Positions 52,096 through 59,546 of a stretch of DNA of 64,000 nt are shown piece after piece. The stretch spans positions 6,784 to 70,783 of the forward strand of contig NZ_JAOQJL010000021.1 in NCBI RefSeq assembly GCF_025566965.1, read 5' to 3'. Below the pieces are notes generated by a model. That model saw only the letters and a list, made by a program, of their open reading frames with translations. It made no database searches and was not told where the DNA came from. The stretch is from Blautia_A ammoniilytica (GTDB lineage: Bacteria; Bacillota; Clostridia; Lachnospirales; Lachnospiraceae). Position 1 is the stretch's first letter. The number at the start of each line of letters is the position of its first letter. The position numbers and the translations under genes are program-made.

Positions 52096-52539
52096 ATGGA
52101 AAAAGATATATTTAATATAAATAAAAATCAACTTTCATATGGTAGAGGATACGTATATTCTCTGCAGTATCATCTGGTCTGGTGTACGAAATACAGGAAG
52201 AAAGTATTAAAAGACGGGATCGACCTGGAATGCAAAAAGATGCTGCAGGATCTGGCAGAAGAGTACCGGTTTCAGATCCTGGCAATGGAAGTCATGCCGG
52301 ATCATATCCACATGCTTGTGGATTGTCGGCCGCAGTTTTATATTTCAGATATGATCAAGATCATGAAAGGGAATCTTGCGCGTCAGATGTTCCTTTTACA
52401 TCCGGAACTGAAAAAAGAACTGTGGGGAGGACATTTGTGGAATCCGTCTTATTGTGCCGTTACAGTTAGTGACCGGAGCCGTGAGCAGGTATCTGCCTAT
52501 ATCGAAGGCCAGAAGGAAAAAGAAAAGAGAAAGCTCTGA
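52096..52539 (+). CDS. tnpA: IS200/IS605 transposase TnpA (Y1 HUH)
   Basis: A 147-residue single-strand transposase. The HUH motif is in MPDHIHMLV, the catalytic tyrosine in VSAYIEGQK, and HLVWCTKYRKKVL is the family N-terminus. All key residues are present. It lacks a ribosome site and appears to be translated from a leaderless mRNA. tnpB starts 51 bp downstream. Confidence 0.92.
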   Translation: MEKDIFNINKNQLSYGRGYVYSLQYHLVWCTKYRKKVLKDGIDLECKKMLQDLAEEYRFQILAMEVMPDHIHMLVDCRPQFYISDMIKIMKGNLARQMFLLHPELKKELWGGHLWNPSYCAVTVSDRSREQVSAYIEGQKEKEKRKL

Positions 52540-52590
52540 GTACAGGGGTCATTCCAGAATCGTTTGTTTTTACGGGAAAGGTGGAAGAAG

Positions 52591-53925
52591 ATGCGGACAA
52601 TATCCAGCTATGGTGTGGAGATACGAAAACAGAATATCCCGGTCCGGCAAACAATGGAGGTCTATCGTCAGGCAGTCGGTTACCTGACAGAGATCTACGC
52701 ACAGGTCTGGGAAGACCTGAGGAAGATCCCGGAGACAAAAAAGCGTTTTAATACCGCAGAGCATATGGTACACATGACGAAGAAAAACACAGCCCAGTTT
52801 GATTTTGATCTTCGTTTTCCGAAGATGCCGTCTTACCTCCGCAGGTCCGCGATCCAGCATGCGCTTGGAAGTGTATCTTCGTATGAGACCCGGCTGGGGC
52901 AGTGGAAAGAACAAGAGCCCGGAGTGCTGTCCGGAAGGCCGAAACTTACCTGCAAGAACCATGCCATGCCGGTCTTTTACCGGGATGTGATGTACCGCGA
53001 AGGAGCAGAAGGAAAAGATGAAGCATATCTGAAACTGTACGACGGGCATGACTGGAAATGGTTTCGTGTATATTTAAAACGTACCGATATGGAATATCTT
53101 CGCAGGAACTGGAAAGGAAAGAAGGCATCGGCCCCTACGTTGGAAAAGAGACACCGCCGGTATTTCCTGCGTTTTTCCTATACAGAAGAAGTAACACTGA
53201 CGAAAACACCGGTAAAAGAACAGATCATCTGCAGTGTGGATCTGGGGATCAATACCGATGCGGTCTGTATTATCATGCGCTCAGACGGAACTGTCCTGGG
53301 TAGGAAGTTTATCGACTTTCCCAGTGAAAAAGACCGGATATACCGCATACTGGGACGGATCCGGAGATCCCAGAGGGAACATGGCTCAGCGCAGGCATGT
53401 GGAAGATGGGCGTATGCCAGACGTCTGAACACAGAACTTGCCAGGAAGATCGCCGGGGCAGTTACCGCTTATGCAGAAGAGAACCATGCGGATGTAATCG
53501 TATTTGAGTATCTGGAGATGAAAGGAAAGATATCAGGGAATAAGAAACAGAAGCTGCATCTGTGGAGAAAACGGGATATCCAGAAGCGCTGTGAGCATCA
53601 GGCACACAGGAAAGGGGTGCATGTATCCAGGACCTGTGCGTGGAATACCAGCCGTCTGGCATATGATGGGTCTGGGATAGTCCTGCGAGATGGAAAGAAC
53701 CATAGTCTGTGTACCTTTTCAACAGGAAAAAGATATAACTGTGACCTGTCGGCTTCTTATAATATCGGGGCGAGATATTTTATCCGAGAACTTTTAAAAC
53801 CCCTTCCGGCAACGGAAAGGTCTTTACTGGAGGCAAAAGTCCCTTCTGTAAAGCGTAGGACCTTATGTGTTTATGCTGACTTAAGAGAACTTCATCTGCA
53901 AATGGAGATCTTAAAAACAGCATAA
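52591..53925 (+). CDS. tnpB: TnpB RNA-guided endonuclease (IS605-type)
   Basis: A 444-residue RuvC-like nuclease. The start at 52591 follows a GGTGG site. The RuvC carboxylates are in SVDLGINTDAV, VFEYLEMKG and NCDLSASYNIGAR. In this copy the zinc-ribbon region between the second and third motifs reads VSRTCAWNTSRLAYDG and SLCTFSTGKRYNCD, so the usual paired CxxC knuckles are not kept. TnpB proteins use an RNA from the element's right end to cut target sites and favour retention of the transposon. Nuclease activity of this subgroup is inferred, not shown. Confidence 0.88.
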   Translation: MRTISSYGVEIRKQNIPVRQTMEVYRQAVGYLTEIYAQVWEDLRKIPETKKRFNTAEHMVHMTKKNTAQFDFDLRFPKMPSYLRRSAIQHALGSVSSYETRLGQWKEQEPGVLSGRPKLTCKNHAMPVFYRDVMYREGAEGKDEAYLKLYDGHDWKWFRVYLKRTDMEYLRRNWKGKKASAPTLEKRHRRYFLRFSYTEEVTLTKTPVKEQIICSVDLGINTDAVCIIMRSDGTVLGRKFIDFPSEKDRIYRILGRIRRSQREHGSAQACGRWAYARRLNTELARKIAGAVTAYAEENHADVIVFEYLEMKGKISGNKKQKLHLWRKRDIQKRCEHQAHRKGVHVSRTCAWNTSRLAYDGSGIVLRDGKNHSLCTFSTGKRYNCDLSASYNIGARYFIRELLKPLPATERSLLEAKVPSVKRRTLCVYADLRELHLQMEILKTA

Positions 53926-54110
53926 ACACAGGCAGATATACAGCGGATTACCTGTAATGTGGGAACCTGCCGTATCCGGCATGGAAAAAGCACATAACTG
54001 TGCAGACCTAAGTTACAGGCGTATCCGCCGATATTCAGTCTGACGCCTAAAGCGTCTGGAAGCACGTGACTTTAGCCATGTGAGGTTCACAAAAGATTGT
54101 AACCCTTAAG
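53926..54110 (+). ncRNA. Probable omega-RNA (reRNA) region of TnpB
   Basis: The 165 bp between the tnpB stop and the element end at 54090 carry several stems, and the last 40 bp match the omega-RNA scaffold form (GTCTGGAAGCACGTGACTTT... ending GAGGTTCAC). The following bases, from 54091, would be the guide, matching flanking DNA. The exact 5' end is unknown. Confidence 0.55.
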
Positions 54111-54160
54111 AGGCGAGAGTAAATATGGTTTATAGGAAATCTTGTGCTGTTACACTTTCT

Positions 54161-54213
54161 TGACATTTTCATGACTGTTCTAAGGATATTTTTACATTTG
54201 CCTGAGCTATACT
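54161..54213 (+). promoter_or_regulatory. Promoter region of the secreted repeat gene
   Basis: TATACT at 54208-54213 is a good -10 with a poor -35. Upstream are repeated TTACAC, TTGACA, ATGACT and TTTACA strings at about 10-22-bp spacing, which suggests an OmpR-type response-regulator box array. The downstream two-component genes are natural candidates to bind here. Confidence 0.4.
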
Positions 54214-54260
54214 TTAGCCATACCGAACAACCGGTAAATAAAAAATCAGGAGGAACTAAA

Positions 54261-54893
54261 ATGATGAACAGATTATTCAAAAGAGGAATGGTAATAGCAC
54301 TTGCAGCAGCAATGACTACATCCGCAGGTATTCCTGCCATGGCTGCCCAGAAGGAGACACTGGAGGAGACAGTGACTACATCAGAGGTAACACAAACAAA
54401 TGTAGATTATGGTTCTCTCACTCAGAAGGAGATTGAAGAGTTTAACTCCATTTATGACCGACTTGACGCTATCGACAAAGAGGTAATGAAAGATGCAGAT
54501 GGTCTTTCTGATGAAGATATCTATGCTAGATACGATCAGTATCAGGATGAAACCGATACCCTCATGGATCGCCTTGAGGAGCTTGATAAAAAAGCCGGGT
54601 GGATCGACAACGAGGAATATGAATATTCCGAGGATGAGTATAATGCTCTGTACGATACAGGCAAGCTCACCGCAGAGGAAGCAGAACAGCTTCAGAAAGC
54701 ATATGAAAGAATCGAAGAAATTGATGCGGAAGTGTGGACGGACGATGATCTTTCAGACGATGAGATCGAAGCCCGCTATGTAAAGTATGATGACGAGATT
54801 ACATCACTGAACGCACAGATTGAAACGCTTGAAAAGAAAGCGGGTTGGTATGAGGGATACTATGGAAATTTGAGCGAAGATGAAGTCAATTAG
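54261..54893 (+). CDS. Secreted acidic repeat protein, ended by an internal amber codon
   Basis: A 210-residue exported protein with signal peptide (MMNRLFKRGMVIALAAAMTT, cleavage near AMAAQ). It contains two repeats of about 55 residues: FNSIYDRLDAIDKEV ... LSDEDIYARYDQYQDET ... LEELDKKAGW and LQKAYERIEEIDAEV ... LSDDEIEARYVKYDDEI ... IETLEKKAGW. AGGAGG precedes ATG 54261. The frame is closed by TAG at 54891-54893, but a third repeat continues in the same frame to a TAA at 55059-55061. The function is unknown; the adjacent two-component genes suggest an extracytoplasmic sensor, lure or target. No family name was recognised. Confidence 0.75.
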   Translation: MMNRLFKRGMVIALAAAMTTSAGIPAMAAQKETLEETVTTSEVTQTNVDYGSLTQKEIEEFNSIYDRLDAIDKEVMKDADGLSDEDIYARYDQYQDETDTLMDRLEELDKKAGWIDNEEYEYSEDEYNALYDTGKLTAEEAEQLQKAYERIEEIDAEVWTDDDLSDDEIEARYVKYDDEITSLNAQIETLEKKAGWYEGYYGNLSEDEVN

Positions 54894-55061
54894 CTTAACA
54901 GTATTTACAATAAAATTGATGCAATCTATGACAATATTTATAACGGCTCTGATAACCTCTCTGAAGAGGAATTTGCTTCTCGCTATGCGAAGTATTCAGA
55001 TGAGATTGATGCTTTGGAGGCACAGGCAATCGCTCTTGAAGCGAAAGCAGAGTGGAACTAA
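54894..55061 (+). pseudogene. Third repeat of the secreted protein, beyond the amber stop
   Basis: In frame with the preceding gene, these 55 codons read LNSIYNKIDAIYDNI ... LSEEEFASRYAKYSDEI ... ALEAKAEWN and end at TAA. The repeat consensus places Q or K at the TAG position, so a single CAG-to-TAG change (or amber readthrough) explains the split. Full length would be 266 residues. Confidence 0.8.
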
Positions 55062-55094
55062 AATACAGATATACTGATTTTGAAAGATATAATA

Positions 55095-55130
55095 TGGGGA
55101 ATCTCACAGAATTTCTGAGGGACTCCCCTC
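55095..55130 (+). terminator. Hairpin between the repeat gene and response regulator
   Basis: GGGGAATCTCA pairs imperfectly with TGAGGGACTCCCC. There is only a short following T content, so it may be an attenuating or RNA-processing stem rather than a full terminator. Confidence 0.4.
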
Positions 55131-55146
55131 ATGTGGGATTAAAGAT

Positions 55147-55836
55147 ATGGCAAAAAAAATCTATTTGGCAGATGATGAACAGGATATACGAGAAATACTC
55201 ACAGAATTTTTATCCAATGCCGGATATGAGGTAACAGCATACAAGAATGGTGATACACTCTTTTCTGCTTTTCAGGAGAAGCCCTGTGATCTTGTTATTC
55301 TTGATATTATGATGCCGGGTTCAGACGGTCTTTCCATATGTAAAAAGCTAAGGACAATATCATCAGTTCCTATTATTATTTTGACGGCAAAGGATTCAGA
55401 GTCTGACCATATGAAGGGATTTATGTATGGAGGGGATGACTATCTGATTAAGCCATTTTCGCCGTCACTTCTTGTTGTCCGGGTAAATGCGTTGTTCCGA
55501 AGAGTTGAAATGAATATACCGGTAAAGGCAGATATTTCCTTTGGTGATGTGTGTTTTTCATGGGAGAAGCATAATGCCATTGTGAAAGAGCATGATATTG
55601 GTCTGACTATGACAGAATTTTCGCTTCTGGGATGTCTTATGGAACATGGTGGAACGGCAATCCCCCGGAATGAAATTCTCGACAAAGTATGGGGAATAGA
55701 TTCTACGGAGATAGAAACCAGAGTTGTCGATGAGACAGTAAGAAGAGTCAGGCAGAAAATGAAGACCGCAGGCAGCAAAGTTCGCATTAGTGCTGTCTGG
55801 GGCTATGGCTATAAACTGGAGGATTGTAATGAATAA
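55147..55836 (+). CDS. OmpR/PhoB-family response regulator
   Basis: A 229-residue two-component regulator. Receiver domain with acidic pair DDE, phospho-acceptor Asp in VILDIMMPGSDG, switch Thr in ILTAKDSE and Lys in YLIKPF. A winged-helix DNA-binding domain follows (LTMTEFSLLGCLMEHGG ... VDETVRRVRQKMKTAG ... WGYGYKLE). It lies 85 bp downstream of the secreted repeat gene and overlaps the histidine kinase start by 8 bp. A target at the TTACA/TTGACA-rich promoter upstream is plausible. Confidence 0.93.
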   Translation: MAKKIYLADDEQDIREILTEFLSNAGYEVTAYKNGDTLFSAFQEKPCDLVILDIMMPGSDGLSICKKLRTISSVPIIILTAKDSESDHMKGFMYGGDDYLIKPFSPSLLVVRVNALFRRVEMNIPVKADISFGDVCFSWEKHNAIVKEHDIGLTMTEFSLLGCLMEHGGTAIPRNEILDKVWGIDSTEIETRVVDETVRRVRQKMKTAGSKVRISAVWGYGYKLEDCNE

Positions 55837-56989
55837 GACACGTTATAAAATTGCCACACTTACAGGTTCCGCCGTTATGGCAGCCATGCTTTTGAGCCTG
55901 CTGATTCTGAACATAGTTTTTAATAAAAAAATAGAGCTGAGAGCTGAGAATGCAATTAAAAACGTTTTTACTTTGGATTCAGACGAATATTTGAATTACG
56001 AATCTGAAAATGATACGGGCTCTTTATATTATGCCTCACTTGTATATATGGGGGCAGATTCAGAAAACAGGGATGACATATATCAGATTCTGACACCCAA
56101 AGAGAAGAAACTTATTGACTGGTATGAAAAACACCCGTCTGATGAAATGCAAAGGGCAAAAATTAACGAAGCAACTTATTATATGAAAGCCAGAACAGAG
56201 TATTACGAAGACAGCAATGAGAGATTACTTGCTTATGTGGATGTTACCGGCGAACCAGAACTCGTAAAAGAAATCAGTTTTGGTGTTTTGCTGGATGCTT
56301 TTGTCATTGCCGCTCTCGGTGCTGCCATTGGATATTTTCTCGGGAAAAAACTTGAACAAAATGACAAAGCTCAGAAGACCTTTTTTGAAAATACATCTCA
56401 CGAATTAAAAACCCCGCTTATGGCAATTTGCGGATATGCGGAGGAGATTGAAATGGGAGTCATTACCGATTATTCTCAAGCGGGCAGAATGATAGTGTCT
56501 CAGACGGAGCGTATGAGTAAACTTATTGAGGATATCCTGTATTTATCAAAAATGGAAAGCGGTACGGAACCATTAAAGTGTGAACCAATAGAAATGGCAT
56601 CACTGGTTCAAGATATTTTGATGCCGCTTGAAGGAATTGTGAACAGGCGAAACCTTTCAGTATCGTTAGAACTGGACGAAGGATATGTCAACGGAGACCC
56701 GGAGAAGCTGGAACACGCTGTTGCTAACCTGATAACTAATTCCGTAAAATATGCGTGTAGTCAAATCGAAATATCGTGGAAAAATCAAGTCCTTTCCATC
56801 TGGAACGATGGAGGAGAACTTAGCACAGAGGATTTTTCCCATATGTTTGAACGTTTTCATACGGGACAAAACGGAAACAGCGGAATAGGGCTTGCCCTCT
56901 CAAAAGAAATCGTTGAAATGCACGGATGGAAACTTAGTGCGAAAAATGACAGGCATGGCATATGTTTATCAATGGTATGCCACAGTTAA
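55829..56989 (+). CDS. Sensor histidine kinase
   Basis: A 386-residue membrane kinase. The start at 55829 follows GGAGG and overlaps the regulator. Two membrane helices (VMAAMLLSLLILNIVF and VLLDAFVIAALGAAIGYFL) flank an extracytoplasmic domain of about 135 residues. The cytoplasmic part has the H-box FFENTSHELKTPLMAICGYAEE, N-box NLITNSVKYAC and G-box GNSGIGLALSKEI; the G1 region reads WNDGGE. It pairs with the adjacent response regulator; the external domain could sense the neighbouring secreted repeat protein. Confidence 0.92.
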   Translation: MNKTRYKIATLTGSAVMAAMLLSLLILNIVFNKKIELRAENAIKNVFTLDSDEYLNYESENDTGSLYYASLVYMGADSENRDDIYQILTPKEKKLIDWYEKHPSDEMQRAKINEATYYMKARTEYYEDSNERLLAYVDVTGEPELVKEISFGVLLDAFVIAALGAAIGYFLGKKLEQNDKAQKTFFENTSHELKTPLMAICGYAEEIEMGVITDYSQAGRMIVSQTERMSKLIEDILYLSKMESGTEPLKCEPIEMASLVQDILMPLEGIVNRRNLSVSLELDEGYVNGDPEKLEHAVANLITNSVKYACSQIEISWKNQVLSIWNDGGELSTEDFSHMFERFHTGQNGNSGIGLALSKEIVEMHGWKLSAKNDRHGICLSMVCHS

Positions 56990-57062
56990 TTTAGGGACAA
57001 TCAGGTTTACAGCTTCCAGTTTGTTGAGATGTTGCAAAATTTGGAATCAGGAGAGAATAAGA

Positions 57063-57170
57063 ATGATTAACAATTTAATGTACATAGAATTAAAAATGGG
57101 ATATTCTGATGATGATCCGGCATGGATTGGATATGTCAAAACTTCAAAAAGCAGAATAAAAATTTTTTAA
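57063..57170 (+). pseudogene. Truncated small protein (YIELK...GYSDDDPAWIG type)
   Basis: A 35-residue reading frame, MINNLMYIELKMGYSDDD and PAWIGYVKTSKSRIKIF, with a good AGGAGAG site. It resembles the start of a short hypothetical protein common in Lachnospiraceae but ends after 35 codons where relatives continue. Its stop overlaps the -35 of the antitoxin-RNA promoter. Confidence 0.5.
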
Positions 57171-57195
57171 CATTTCTGCACATGCGTGCTAATAT
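57167..57195 (+). promoter_or_regulatory. Promoter of the candidate antitoxin RNA
   Basis: TTAACA (57167-57172), 17 bp, TAATAT (57190-57195); predicted start near 57202. No coding sequence with a ribosome site follows. Confidence 0.65.
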
Positions 57196-57201
57196 GATTA
57201 T

Positions 57202-57291
57202 AGAAAAAGAGTGCTACCGATAGACGGTTAGTCCGATATATGTTTTGACAAAAATTGCCGCTTAGTTTACCAGACTAGGGCGGCTATTTTT
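57202..57291 (+). ncRNA. Candidate antitoxin small RNA (type I system)
   Basis: About 90 nt from the promoter start to a bidirectional terminator (GCCGC 57257-57261 with GCGGC 57280-57284, then TATTTTTG). It converges with the small hydrophobic gene on the other strand and is antisense to its 3' end and 3' untranslated region, the layout of txpA/RatA- and par-like type I systems. Similar RNA sequence beside small holin-like toxin genes in other Firmicutes is from memory only. Confidence 0.6.
57251..57291. terminator. Bidirectional terminator shared by antitoxin RNA and toxin
   Basis: A stem GCCGC/GCGGC with inner TAG/CTA pairing is flanked by AAAAATT on the left and TATTTTT on the right, so it serves both convergent transcripts. 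Confidence 0.75.
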
Positions 57292-57382
57292 GTGGTTTAG
57301 TATTATCCTTGCCAAAGGTATATCCAAGACCAAAGCAGGTTAAGCCGAAGCTCATTACTGCTATAAAATCAACAATACTCAT
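57284..57382 (-). CDS. Small hydrophobic toxin-like peptide (type I toxin candidate)
   Basis: A 32-codon gene: MSIVDFIAVMSFGLTCFGLG then YTFGKDNTKPQK. It has one membrane helix and a charged tail, the style of 'putative holin-like toxin' peptides. The ribosome site GGAAAGGAGGG is very strong and correctly spaced, which argues against chance. A CAGAGGG/CCCTCTG hairpin (57431-57451) sits in its upstream region. It is below the size limit of most gene finders. Toxicity is inferred. Confidence 0.65.
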   Translation of the reverse strand: MSIVDFIAVMSFGLTCFGLGYTFGKDNTKPQK

Positions 57383-57459
57383 GGCTTAGCCCTCCTTTCC
57401 AGTGGATTCTCTTTCGAGTTTCTATGTAATCAGAGGGTCACAGTCCCTCTGCTGAAGGA

Positions 57460-57797
57460 CATTCCGCTTCCGGCTTTTACAGCATTACACATCAATGCCT
57501 TTTATGACATAAATAAACGGATCTATACGGATGCCATTCTTCAGTCTGCACATAAAAAAGATGAATTCCTTGCTTTTTGCCAGCTTGTAGACAGACATAT
57601 CCCTCACCCGGATCAAAGAACTATTTTTGTTGGGGACAGAGGGTATTGCTCTTATAACAACATGGCTCACGTGATCGAAAAAGAACAGTATTTTGTTTTT
57701 CGTACAAAAGATATTACAAGCAAAGGGGTGATTGGGAACTTTGTTTTTCCGGATTCTGATACATTTGATATAACTGTTGACGTAACTCTTACGAGAT
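57460..57797 (+). pseudogene. IS4-family transposase fragment
   Basis: In-frame sequence (PLPAFTALHINAFYDINKR, IYTDAILQSAHKKDEFLAFC, TIFVGDRGYCSYNNMAHVIE, KEQYFVFRTKDITSKGV) matches the central DDE region of IS4-type transposases, with the second catalytic Asp in FVGDRGY. It lacks start and end and stops at the junction with an IS66 fragment near 57798. Confidence 0.75.
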
Positions 57798-58480
57798 CCC
57801 ATCCCTGTAATAATTGTTTGCCGGAACATTTACGTATTCCGTCCTGGCTGTTTCCAGTATCTCACGGTATCTTTTTTTGAATTCAGATACCTTTACCGGA
57901 TCCGGCTCCTGAAATGGTTGGCATTCGTTTCGGAAATGGATCATCTCCTGTACCAGTGAACGCATCTCTTTGTTCCAGGTGCGGTCTGGTTCATTATCCA
58001 TGCTGTCTTTCAGGTAACGCAGCACATGGGCAAGGCATTCCTGGTGATCCTCTCCATAATTATAAAAGGTAATATCATGGCCATGGATCCCCTGGTACGA
58101 AAGCTGCCATCATAATTCACATCATCAATAATGCCATCTGGAAATGCAGCGTGTATGCGTTCCCCTGTCTGACTGTTATAATAAACATCAGCATGGTATT
58201 CTTTTACATCCAGTACCATTCGGATACTTACCAGTTGTTTTGTGATTGTTCTTGCCGTCTTTTTAAAAGTACAGTCTTCAAACACTTCTTTTGGTGGCGG
58301 AAGAAGGATTACCGGCTGTGTAGGCTCCTGCTTTTTTCGGCCATGCCCTTTATGTCCTGGCTGTCCACCGGGTTCTCGTCCTGTTTTTTCCCTACTGTTT
58401 GTAATCTTTTTCCGCCGGATGGCTTTTGAAGAAGGAATAGATGAATTTTCATAATCACGGTTGATCTGTGCATGAACACA
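57798..58480 (-). pseudogene. IS66-family transposase fragment, frameshifted
   Basis: On the minus strand the sequence reads INRDYENSSIPSSKAIRRKK ... GREPGGQPGHKGHGRKKQEP ... DDVNYDGSF, then shifts frame near 58085-58100 and continues as HDITFYNYGEDHQECLAHVL, RYLKDSMDNEPDRTWNKEM to NNYYRDG. This is the N-terminal and central part of IS66 TnpC; both ends are missing. Confidence 0.8.
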
Positions 58481-58621
58481 GGGGAAAACAATCCCGTGGA
58501 TGATGTGGGATTGTTTTAGGAAATTTGCTATGAAGAAAAGATTAAGCAATATAGATTTATAATTCGCGAAAAATACAAGGCCTTTTATGTAACCAAAGTG
58601 TACATGTTCCGAAAAAATGTA

Positions 58622-58652
58622 TTGCTGTCACGTTAACGTGGTAGGGTATGTT
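58622..58652 (+). promoter_or_regulatory. MerR-type promoter and operator
   Basis: TTGCTG (58622-58627) and TATGTT (58647-58652) are separated by 19 bp, the long spacer typical of MerR-activated promoters. The perfect palindrome CACGTTAACGTG (58629-58640) sits inside it. It lies 28 bp before the MerR-family start, so autoregulation is likely. Confidence 0.7.
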
Positions 58653-58679
58653 TTTAATGCGGAGAAAGGAAAGGCCGTA

Positions 58680-59465
58680 ATGAAAAAAGTAAATGAAGTA
58701 AGCAGACTAGCTGGTGTAAGTAGGAGAACACTTCAGTATTATGACGATGAGGGGGTGATTAAAGTGAAAAGAACGAAAAATAATTATCGTATGTATGATC
58801 AGATGGCATTAAGAAAATTATGGGAACTTATGATATATAAAGAAATGGGATGGGATTTAAAGTGTATCAAACAGATTTTACGAATGACCGAGGATAAGCG
58901 AGATAAGTGCATGTACTTAAAAATTCGGAAAAATAGAAATGAGATTCTAAAATTACAGCAACAAAACGAATTTATTATGTGGATAGTTGAAAATGGCATG
59001 CCGTCAATGCCAGAAGAAAGCAATGATAAAACTTATCTGGAGCAGATTAGTTTATTGAAAAATAGCGTTAGCTCAAGAAGTAATGGAAATTATATAAACA
59101 ATATAGCTCAATTGAGAAAAAGGCTTGATGAAGCATATCAGCAGCTTCAGTTAGGACAATTTCGATATGCAATATATGACACGGAACAGGTAATGAAGGA
59201 GGCCATGAAAATGTTAATTAAATGGGAGAATGGTGAGGAATGGGATGAAGATAATTTGATGACACATATAAAAATATGCGAAAGAAGGAAAGAATTTGGA
59301 ATGGAGTATGGAATGCTTCAGAAGCTTAACAAGGTAAGATGCATATGTGAATATGCCAAAGAAATTTCTGAGGCAGATAAGTTGTTGGATTATGATAAGG
59401 TACGGTTTGCAATTATGCAGATAAAAGATCTGCTGAATTATATTCAAAAGAAAATAATAGTATAA
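58680..59465 (+). CDS. MerR-family regulator with C-terminal HEPN-like domain
   Basis: A 261-residue protein. The start at 58680 follows GGAGAAAGG. The N-terminal MerR helix-turn-helix is clear (VNEVSRLAGVSRRTLQYYDDEGVIK ... NNYRMYDQMALRKLWELMIYK), followed by a helical linker. From about residue 140 the sequence resembles a HEPN fold (LRKRLDEAYQQLQLGQFRYA IYDTEQVMKEAMKMLIKW ... KVRFAIMQIKDLLNYIQKKI). The RNase motif Rx4-6H of active HEPN toxins is not seen, so the domain may sense or bind a nucleotide or partner. A MerR-type operator lies just upstream. Confidence 0.75.
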   Translation: MKKVNEVSRLAGVSRRTLQYYDDEGVIKVKRTKNNYRMYDQMALRKLWELMIYKEMGWDLKCIKQILRMTEDKRDKCMYLKIRKNRNEILKLQQQNEFIMWIVENGMPSMPEESNDKTYLEQISLLKNSVSSRSNGNYINNIAQLRKRLDEAYQQLQLGQFRYAIYDTEQVMKEAMKMLIKWENGEEWDEDNLMTHIKICERRKEFGMEYGMLQKLNKVRCICEYAKEISEADKLLDYDKVRFAIMQIKDLLNYIQKKIIV

Positions 59466-59507
59466 GAGTAATCGGAGCGTGCAGATCAGATAACAAAGAA
59501 AGAAAAA

Positions 59508-59544
59508 ACACAGTTAAGCAGATTCACAGGCTGCTTAACTGTGT
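59508..59544 (+). terminator. Perfect 14-bp stem after the MerR-HEPN gene
   Basis: ACACAGTTAAGCAG (59508-59521) and CTGCTTAACTGTGT (59531-59544) form a perfect stem with a 9-base loop, 43 bp after the stop. An A-run precedes it but no T-run follows, so termination may work mainly for the opposite strand. Confidence 0.6.
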
Positions 59545-59546
59545 AC

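Larger units (their letters stand above)
51980..54090 (+). mobile_element. IS200/IS605-family element (tnpA-tnpB)
   Basis: A complete-looking element with a Y1 transposase, a TnpB gene and a right end bearing CACGTG-ACTTTAGC-CATGTG and terminating GAGGTTCAC at 54090, the standard IS605 right-end form. The left boundary is approximate; TTGAA or TTGAC upstream of the hairpin could be the target motif. These elements move as single strands and make no target duplication. Confidence 0.75.
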
